From Bacteroidetes bacterium 4572_114 (GTDB taxonomy: Bacteria; Bacteroidota; Bacteroidia; Bacteroidales; 4484-276), in the NCBI GenBank assembly GCA_002254335.1, contig NIVA01000098.1:1-8270 (forward strand): a DNA stretch of 8,270 bases. Reading direction: 5' to 3'. The notes beneath the pieces are model-generated. The model worked only from the letters and a program-made list of their open reading frames with translations, ran no database searches and had not been told where the DNA came from. Position numbers and translations under genes: made by a program. Within the stretch, counting starts at the first letter, position 1, and every line of letters begins with the position of its first letter. Positions 1-4,586 of the stretch are shown piece by piece.

Positions 1-381
1 GCCACGCAAGATGGTGGCGCCATTATGGCCTGCCGCACTTATGATTACCTAACCCAATACTGGGAACATGATATCATAATACTTAAAGTTGATGAAGACG
101 GCCTAATAACCGACATCAACGAGGAACTTCCCTCTTTTACCGCACACGATGCCATAGTTTACCCAAACCCCGGCAGCAGCTATTTAAAAATCCAATCCGG
201 CCCGCAAATCAATGGCGCGGTGTTCGAGATGTTTGATATGACAGGTAAAGCAGTTGCCCGCGAAATACTAAATGGCCGGCTTGTGGAAATAAACACCGGC
301 CCGTTGCCCACAGGGACTTATACCTACCGCATCAGTTGGCAAAACCGGTTGGTCGGTTCGGGGAAGTGGGTTAAGGGATGA
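1..381 (+). CDS. 3' end of a secreted protein with a T9SS type A sorting domain (partial, start outside window)
   Basis: The frame is open from the first base and ends at TGA 379-381, leaving 126 residues of a protein that begins upstream; the ATG at 25 is internal. The first 40 or so residues (TQDGGAIMAC, then HDIIILKVDEDGLIT) look like the last blade of the TxDGGY-type beta-propeller repeats common in Bacteroidota secreted proteins. A short linker leads to a sorting domain of about 75 residues: YPNPGSSYLKIQSG, then MFDMTGKAV, then LPTGTYTYRI and a terminal GSGKWVKG. This matches the Por secretion tail pattern (YPNP, D.tGk, l..GtY.., K.v.). In known T9SS cargo this domain directs export across the outer membrane and is cleaved on surface attachment. 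The catalytic or binding role of the rest cannot be judged. The porD gene in this window fits a T9SS-bearing host. Confidence 0.9.
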   Translation, partial: ATQDGGAIMACRTYDYLTQYWEHDIIILKVDEDGLITDINEELPSFTAHDAIVYPNPGSSYLKIQSGPQINGAVFEMFDMTGKAVAREILNGRLVEINTGPLPTGTYTYRISWQNRLVGSGKWVKG

Positions 382-450
382 ATATTGAACGACCGGTGCT
401 AATTTGTCTGTCCATACAGTCTGCCTTTTGTTGATTTAAGATTAATGAAT

Positions 451-480
451 AATCCCGCACGTGCGGGATTGATTTTTGAT
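451..480 (+). terminator. Palindromic rho-independent terminator after the T9SS cargo gene
   Basis: AATCCCGCACGTGCGGGATT (451-470) is a perfect 20-nt palindrome with a GC-rich core, followed directly by GATTTTTGAT. It sits 70 nt past the stop of the cargo gene. It is also preceded by A/T-rich sequence, so it could act in both directions. Confidence 0.75.
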
Positions 481-540
481 TTGTCTGGAAATCACTTACT
501 TCTTAAATCAAAAATCCCCGCCTGACCGGACGGGCAGGGT
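471..540. repeat. 12-bp inverted repeat overlapping a REP-like GC-rich motif
   Basis: GATTTTTGATTT (471-482) is perfectly complementary to AAATCAAAAATC (505-516), with a 22-nt loop. The right arm runs straight into CCCCGCCTGACCGGACGGGC plus AGGG, whose CCTG/CAGG and CCCG/CGGG parts can pair imperfectly. The compact mixture of palindromes resembles extragenic palindromic repeats, but only one copy is in view, so a dispersed-repeat identity is inferred. Confidence 0.45.
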
Positions 541-602
541 TAATCATCAAACTTGTCCGTATGGATCATCAATCAGTTTTTTGTTTTCTTTAAAGGCACA
601 CT

Positions 603-707
603 CTAATAAATTAGGTTTGGTAGTGCGGCAGGGAAAATCTTATTGTCATAACTGACTTTTGCTGCTGCACTCAATATTTGATACCATTGTTCGTTACTCA
701 ATTCATT
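603..707 (-). pseudogene. Possible C-terminal remnant of an unrecognised protein
   Basis: On the minus strand a frame runs from just after a stop (708-710) to TAG at 603-605, with no ATG or GTG; only TTG at 699-701 could start it. The encoded peptide of about 32 residues contains NEQWYQILSAAAKVSYD and ends KIFPAALPNLIY. Its composition looks like real protein (W, Y, K, D mixed with an Ala-rich helix) rather than a random frame. I do not recognise the family. It may be the decayed end of a lost gene, a tiny ORF, or chance. Confidence 0.25.
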
Positions 708-728
708 TTAAAGTATTAATTTCGCGCC

Positions 729-1532
729 ATGTTTAAAAAAGCCCTGTTTTATATCATTTTTCCGGCCCTTATCATCACAGCTTCATGCAGCCAGCACCAG
801 AAGCTATTGAAGAGCCAGGACAATGAACTGAAATACGAGAAATCAATCGAATACTACGAAAAAGGGGATTATTACAAAGCAATTCAACTTTTCGAATCCA
901 TCCTTCCGATATACCGCGGTACCAACAAGGCCGAAAAGCTATATTATTATTATGCGTATGCCTACTATCACGAAAGTGAATTTATTATGGCCGCCTATTA
1001 TTTTAAACGGTTCTACTCCAATTTTCCAAGCAGCCAGTACACCGAAGAAGCTGCCTATATGTCGGCTTATTGCCAGTACCTCGACAGCCCGCGTTACAGC
1101 CTCGACCAAACCAATACTTATGAGGCAATAGATGAGTTTCAAATATTTATCAACAAGTACCCTTATGGCGACCGTGCCAAGGAAGCTACCGGTTACATTG
1201 ATGAGCTACGTCAGAAATTGCAGGATAAATCATATAACATTGCAAATTTGTATTATAAAATGGAAGATTACAGGGCTGCCATTGTATCCTACGAAAGTTT
1301 GTTAAGTGATTATCCCGATAGCGGGTACAGAGAGGAAATCCTTTACAGGATTATCAAATCATATTACCAGTATGCCATGAAGAGTATCCAGGTAAAACAA
1401 AAGGAAAGATATGAATCGGCAGTGAACGCATATCTCGATTTTATATCTGCATACCCTGATAGCGAGTATTTTGAAGAGGTGCAGAAAATGCGTGAAAAGG
1501 TAAGGGAAAAATTGCAGAACAGCCCTTCGTAG
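729..1532 (+). CDS. bamD: Outer membrane protein assembly factor BamD (lipoprotein)
   Basis: This is a predicted outer-membrane lipoprotein of the BAM complex, which folds beta-barrel proteins into the outer membrane; BamD sits on the periplasmic side and contacts BamA. Residues 1-20 form a lipoprotein signal (FKK, hydrophobic stretch, then TASC with Cys20 as the lipidated residue). The rest is helical and rich in Tyr, Lys and Glu, with tetratricopeptide-like units: YEKGDYYKAIQLFESILPIY (about 43-62), YYYAYAYYHESEFIMAAYYF (about 73-92), an AIDEFQIFINKYP unit, and YKMEDYRAAIVSYESLLSDY followed by PDSGYREE. The length of 267 residues is normal for Bacteroidota BamD. The ATG at 729 places the signal peptide correctly. 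In many Bacteroidota bamD lies just upstream of an omega-like gene and coaBC, as here, although a 207-bp repeat-bearing gap intervenes. Confidence 0.9.
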   Translation: MFKKALFYIIFPALIITASCSQHQKLLKSQDNELKYEKSIEYYEKGDYYKAIQLFESILPIYRGTNKAEKLYYYYAYAYYHESEFIMAAYYFKRFYSNFPSSQYTEEAAYMSAYCQYLDSPRYSLDQTNTYEAIDEFQIFINKYPYGDRAKEATGYIDELRQKLQDKSYNIANLYYKMEDYRAAIVSYESLLSDYPDSGYREEILYRIIKSYYQYAMKSIQVKQKERYESAVNAYLDFISAYPDSEYFEEVQKMREKVREKLQNSPS

Positions 1533-1541
1533 GGGGATATT

Positions 1542-1589
1542 GTCATTTATGGTCATTTAGTGGTCATTGGTAGTCATTCAACAGTCATT
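1542..1589. repeat. Helically phased GTCATT array (5 copies at 10/11/10/11 bp)
   Basis: The hexamer GTCATT starts at 1542, 1552, 1563, 1573 and 1584, giving spacings of 10, 11, 10 and 11 bp. The average of 10.5 bp equals the B-DNA helical repeat, so all copies face the same side of the helix. The spacers between copies are not conserved. It begins 9 bp after the bamD stop codon. Confidence 0.85.
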
Positions 1590-1618
1590 GAAATTTATTC
1601 ATATATTTATGTCAATAG

Positions 1619-1674
1619 AATGACACAAAGTAAATGACACAAAGTAAATGACGCGGAGCAAATGACAAAAGAAA
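1619..1674. repeat. 14-bp tandem repeat (4 units, AATGAC core)
   Basis: AATGAC starts at 1619, 1633, 1647 and 1661, exactly 14 bp apart. Units 1 and 2 are identical (AATGACACAAAGTA). Unit 3 (AATGACGCGGAGCA) differs from them at four positions, all transitions, and unit 4 keeps the AATGAC core and degrades afterwards. AATGAC is the reverse complement of the GTCATT word iterated at 1542-1589, so the two arrays form an inverted pair around an A/T-rich centre. Confidence 0.85.
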
Positions 1675-1683
1675 ACATAGATC

Positions 1684-1698
1684 ATTACATAATGTAAT
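1684..1698. promoter_or_regulatory. 15-bp perfect palindrome upstream of the omega-like gene
   Basis: ATTACAT-A-ATGTAAT is a perfect dyad centred on A1691, 42 bp before the start codon of the next gene. Position and symmetry would suit an operator for a dimeric regulator, but the surrounding sequence is very A/T-rich and this could be chance. No clear promoter hexamers were recognised beside it. Confidence 0.3.
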
Positions 1699-1739
1699 TT
1701 AGCTTTATTAATAGAAAATAATTATTAAGTTTTATAGAT

Positions 1740-2084
1740 ATGGATATTAAAAAAATCAGGACCGATTCAACTGCCGTAACCCGGCGGATGCGCGACTTCA
1801 ACTTGCATACAGGAAATGTTTACGAAACCGTTTCCATACTTTCAAAGCGGGCAAATCAAATATCTCTCGAAGTAAAAGAAGAATTAAATAAAAAGATTTC
1901 TGAGTTTGCTACCTCCAACGACAATCTTGAGGAGGTTTTTGAAAATCGTGAACAAATAGAAATTGCACGGTATTACGAACGTTTACCAAAACCTACGTTG
2001 GTTGCCGTGCATGAATTTTTAAACGACCAGATTTATTTTCGTAACCCTGCAAAAGAGTCAGGTAAAGACACTTCAGGATTTTAA
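1740..2084 (+). CDS. rpoZ: RNA polymerase omega-like subunit (RpoZ/Rpb6 family)
   Basis: The 114-residue cytosolic protein resembles the Bacteroidota form of the omega subunit, which helps beta-prime fold and assemble into core RNA polymerase. Recognisable segments are NVYETVSILSKRANQIS (about 26-42), matching the omega 'R-AxQ' helix that contacts beta-prime, then EVKEELNKKISEF, DNLEEVFENREQIEIARYYE (about 61-80) and LPKPTLVAVHEFLNDQIYFRNP. The last two blocks are typical of the Bacteroidota version and differ from the short proteobacterial omega. The gene is followed after 8 bp by coaBC; in other bacteria rpoZ is also often beside coaBC (for example gmk-rpoZ-coaBC). Identification rests on remembered family patterns. 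It could be annotated elsewhere as a conserved hypothetical. Confidence 0.8.
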   Translation: MDIKKIRTDSTAVTRRMRDFNLHTGNVYETVSILSKRANQISLEVKEELNKKISEFATSNDNLEEVFENREQIEIARYYERLPKPTLVAVHEFLNDQIYFRNPAKESGKDTSGF

Positions 2085-2092
2085 ATATCATT

Positions 2093-3289
2093 TTGCTTAA
2101 AGGAAAAAAAATACTATTAGGGGTTACGGGCAGTATTGCTGCCTACAAAATCCCGTTTCTTGTCAGGCTGCTTATTAAAGAGGGTGCTGAGGTTCAGGTT
2201 GTGATGACAGTAAATGCACGCAACTTTGTTACCCCGCTTACTTTGTCAACTCTGTCCAACAGGCCTGTACATACTTTTCCTTTCGATGAAAACAACGGTA
2301 GCTGGACCAGCCATGTTGATATGGGCGCCTGGGCCGATGTGATGCTCATAGCCCCGGCAACTGCTGCCACATTGAGCAAAATGGCCAATGGCCATGCCGA
2401 CAATTTGTTGCTCACAACTTATTTGTCGGCAAAATGCCCCCTGTTTTTTGCGCCGGCCATGGATTTGGATATGTTCAACCACCCTACCACAAAACAAAAT
2501 GTTGAAAAGCTCCAGGGTTTCGGGCATACTTTAATTGAGCCACAGGTAGGTGAACTGGCAAGTGGGCTGTGTGGGGCAGGCCGGATGGAAGAGCCGGAAA
2601 ATATTGTAAAGTTATTGATTAAGTTCTTTTCGACGGACCAAACATTTGCCGGCCGGAAATTTTTGATTACAGCAGGGCCTACTTACGAAGCCATCGATCC
2701 GGTAAGGTTTATCGGAAACCACTCATCGGGGCACATGGGGTTTGCCTTGGCACAAAAAGCTGCCGAAAGAGGGGCTGAGGTTACGATAATTTCGGGGCCT
2801 ACCCATTTGAATATTCAGCACCCGTTGGTTGAAAGGATAGATGTTGTTTCTGCTGCACAGATGTACGATGCCTGCAAGAAAATATTTCCAGGGACCGATG
2901 TGACCATCATGTCGGCGGCAGTGGCCGATTTTACGCCTGAACATGTCGGTGACGGTAAAATTAAAAAGGGCAACCGCCCGGCAGCATTAAAGCTAATGCC
3001 AACCACGGATATACTGTTTCAACTTGGCCGCGAAAAATCCGGGGATCAGGTTTTGGTGGGCTTTGCGCTCGAAACCGATAATGAAATTGAAAATGCACGT
3101 TTAAAGCTTCAAAATAAAAATCTCGACCTGATCGTTTTAAATTCACTTAAAGATCAGGGTGCGGGGTTTGGTGTCGCAACAAATAAAGTCAGCATTCTTG
3201 ATAACAAAGGAAATCAGTTCAAATACGGGCTGAAACCCAAAGAAGAAGTGGCCGAAGATATCCTTGATCGAATTTCAGGTCTGATTTGA
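2093..3289 (+). CDS. coaBC: Bifunctional phosphopantothenoylcysteine decarboxylase / phosphopantothenate-cysteine ligase (CoaBC)
   Basis: CoaBC carries out two successive steps of coenzyme A synthesis: coupling of 4'-phosphopantothenate with cysteine (CoaB) and decarboxylation to 4'-phosphopantetheine (CoaC, FMN-dependent). The CoaC half (about 1-180) shows GVTGSIAAYK, the catalytic His74 in SHVDMG, APATAATLSKMANGHADNLL, PAMDLDMF, and the substrate clamp LCGAGRMEEP with Cys160. The CoaB half shows TAGPTYEAIDPVRFIGN with the key Asn209, SAAVADF, and KIKK with Lys289. The length of 398 is normal. The usual SSGKMG is SSGHMG here (His214). The start is taken as TTG at 2093 because no ATG or GTG lies between the preceding in-frame region and the conserved KGKKILLG. 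It lies 8 bp after the omega-like gene and 10 bp before porD. Confidence 0.95.
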   Translation: MLKGKKILLGVTGSIAAYKIPFLVRLLIKEGAEVQVVMTVNARNFVTPLTLSTLSNRPVHTFPFDENNGSWTSHVDMGAWADVMLIAPATAATLSKMANGHADNLLLTTYLSAKCPLFFAPAMDLDMFNHPTTKQNVEKLQGFGHTLIEPQVGELASGLCGAGRMEEPENIVKLLIKFFSTDQTFAGRKFLITAGPTYEAIDPVRFIGNHSSGHMGFALAQKAAERGAEVTIISGPTHLNIQHPLVERIDVVSAAQMYDACKKIFPGTDVTIMSAAVADFTPEHVGDGKIKKGNRPAALKLMPTTDILFQLGREKSGDQVLVGFALETDNEIENARLKLQNKNLDLIVLNSLKDQGAGFGVATNKVSILDNKGNQFKYGLKPKEEVAEDILDRISGLI

Positions 3290-3299
3290 ATAAATAAAT

Positions 3300-4232
3300 A
3301 TGCCAAAAGTTAAATCATTTTTCCTTCCGTTTATAGTTGCTTCACTCAGCTTAATCCTGGCCTTCCTCAACCAAATTGGATTTGCCCAGGAATTTAATTG
3401 CCAGGTCCAGGTCTCGGCACCACAGATACAGCAAACAAACCGCGAAAAATTTCAGGAACTCCGCAAGGGCCTTTACGAATTTATTAACGAACGGCAGTGG
3501 ACCAACTACGGCTATAAAATTGATGAACGGATTGAAGGCACCCTGGCCATCACCATTACCCAGGAACTATCGTCGGATGAATTTAAGGGAAAGATTAACC
3601 TTGTGCTCAGAAGGCCGGTTTACGGGACTTCCTACAATACTACCCTGCTAAATTACATTGATGATGATTTTCAGTTTCAGTGGCAGGAGGGTGAGCCGTT
3701 GGAATTTCAGGAAGGCTCCTATGGATCGAGCCTTACGGCAACTGTTGCATATTGGGTTTATATTTTTCTTGGTATGGATTTCGATTCGTTTTCGCCATTG
3801 GGGGGGACACCGTATTTTGATAAGGCACAAAGTATTGTTAACTCGGCCCAGGGTGCACGTGAAACAGGTTGGAAAGCATTTGAAGGAATGAAAAACCGTT
3901 ATTGGCTTACCGAAAACCTGCTCAAATCTTCATACAGCAACATCCGCAAAGCCATGTACGAATATCACCGGAAAGGCCTCGACCTGATGCAGGGCAATAT
4001 AGAAAAAGGCCGCCAGGGATGTTTAGATGCACTGGAAATGTTACAGCGTGCACATCGCGAAAAGCCACGGCTCTTCCTCATGCAACTTGTATTCGAAGCC
4101 AAACGCGATGAGTTTATCAATGTATTTTCGCAGGCCCCGCCCATGGACAAGACCAAGGCCGTTAATATCCTCAAAGAGATCGACCCATCCCATGCCAACG
4201 ACTACCAAAAGATACTTAGTGCCGGGAAGTAA
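3300..4232 (+). CDS. porD: Type IX secretion system protein PorD (DUF4835)
   Basis: This 310-residue protein matches the DUF4835/PorD family of Bacteroidota, named for a role in the type IX secretion (Por) system; its biochemical function is not known. A signal peptide covers about 1-29, with likely cleavage near GFA|QEF, so it is exported. Family blocks seen in order: QEFNCQVQV, QIQQTNREKFQELRKGLYEF, INERQWTNYGYKIDERIEG, RRPVYGTSYNTTLLN, YIFLGMDFDSFSPLGGTPYF, ARETGWKAFEGMKNRYWLTE, YEYHRKGLDLM, and near the end LKEIDPSHANDYQKIL. It follows coaBC by 10 bp and is probably in the same transcript. In many Bacteroidota the next gene is recN; here it is not. No promoter was recognised in front of it. 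Confidence 0.88.
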   Translation: MPKVKSFFLPFIVASLSLILAFLNQIGFAQEFNCQVQVSAPQIQQTNREKFQELRKGLYEFINERQWTNYGYKIDERIEGTLAITITQELSSDEFKGKINLVLRRPVYGTSYNTTLLNYIDDDFQFQWQEGEPLEFQEGSYGSSLTATVAYWVYIFLGMDFDSFSPLGGTPYFDKAQSIVNSAQGARETGWKAFEGMKNRYWLTENLLKSSYSNIRKAMYEYHRKGLDLMQGNIEKGRQGCLDALEMLQRAHREKPRLFLMQLVFEAKRDEFINVFSQAPPMDKTKAVNILKEIDPSHANDYQKILSAGK

Positions 4233-4243
4233 TAACGCTAAAA

Positions 4244-4276
4244 AGGCCTAACAGGTCTCCAAGACCTGTTAGGTCT
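4244..4276. repeat. Perfect palindromic hairpin repeat after porD
   Basis: CCTAACAGGTCT (4247-4258) and AGACCTGTTAGG (4262-4273) form a perfect 12-bp stem with a CCA loop, extendable by A-T, G-C and a G-T wobble to 4244-4276. It begins 11 bp after the porD stop. On the minus strand the stem is followed by CTTTTTAGC, so it would look like a terminator in that direction, although no minus-strand gene is present. The arm AGACCTNNNAGGT is shared with the repeat at 7270-7369. Confidence 0.75.
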
Positions 4277-4280
4277 GAGC

Positions 4281-4583
4281 ACTCCCTGGCAAATACCAAA
4301 ACCAACCGCATCCACCCACACAATTGCAATTCCACTCTCTGCATTAAGGAGTATTCAGGTTGAGCATAGTGAAATAATTGCCACCTTCGATGAAACCGGA
4401 AATTGTTTCGGCATTACCCAATGGCAAAACCAAAATACGGTTATCACTATTTTCGGCGATGACCTGTTGACACCGGAAAAGGATGGTTTCTCAAAATTTG
4501 AATGTGTTGACATTGCTCAATTCTCCAAAATACAGACCTGTTATTTTCATATTACTATTTTTGCAATCAAATCTAAAATCTAA
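4281..4583 (+). pseudogene. Remnant of a secreted Bacteroidota (T9SS-type) protein module
   Basis: The frame is open from 4242 to TAA 4581-4583 but has no ATG or GTG in it. The peptide reads like an internal module of large secreted Bacteroidota proteins: TPWQIPKPTASTHTIAIP, then EIIATFDETGNCFGITQW, then QNTVITIFGDDLLTPEKDGF. The pattern (THTIaIP, I.aF...G.cvG...W.....itiwGDD..T...DGf) is one I recall from such proteins. It starts abruptly after the hairpin repeat, has no signal peptide, and turns into unrelated A/T-rich residues (SKIQTCYFHITIFAIKSKI) after VDIAQF. I therefore call it a decayed fragment. The rest of this intergenic stretch (4233-4586) holds only the hairpin and a partial copy of its arm at 4534-4543. 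Confidence 0.55.
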
Positions 4584-4586
4584 CAG

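Larger units (their letters stand above)
382..728. other. Repeat-rich intergenic spacer before bamD
   Basis: This stretch has no intact gene. It holds a strong terminator-like palindrome near 451-480, an overlapping 12-bp inverted repeat and a REP-like GC-rich motif (471-540), and a possible short protein remnant on the minus strand (603-707). The bamD promoter should lie in the right half, but I found no convincing match to the Bacteroidota TTTG / TAnnTTTG consensus at proper spacing. Confidence 0.6.

Noticed and set aside
25..27. ATG at 25 as the true start of the T9SS cargo protein
   Set aside because: The frame is open to the window edge with propeller-like residues (TQDGGAI) before this Met, and no signal peptide follows it.
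609..690. bamD promoter of the TTTG / TAnnTTTG type
   Set aside because: TTTG words and an AATATTTG near 673 exist, but none has the expected spacing between the two boxes.
939..1142. Minus-strand frame inside bamD
   Set aside because: It lies wholly antisense to a well-supported gene, and its low-complexity Ile/Val-rich product reflects Tyr-rich codons of bamD.
1542..1674. CRISPR array
   Set aside because: The repeat words are 6 to 14 bp with 4 to 5 bp or no spacers, far too short for CRISPR repeats and spacers, and no cas gene is present.
1684..1698. Palindrome ATTACAT-A-ATGTAAT as a firm operator
   Set aside because: It is perfect but simple and lies in A/T-rich DNA with no second copy in view, so it is listed only as a low-confidence site and not as a finding.
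3376..3651. Overlapping forward frame inside porD
   Set aside because: It is in another frame of a gene with full family match; its Arg/Thr-rich content is typical of a shadow frame.
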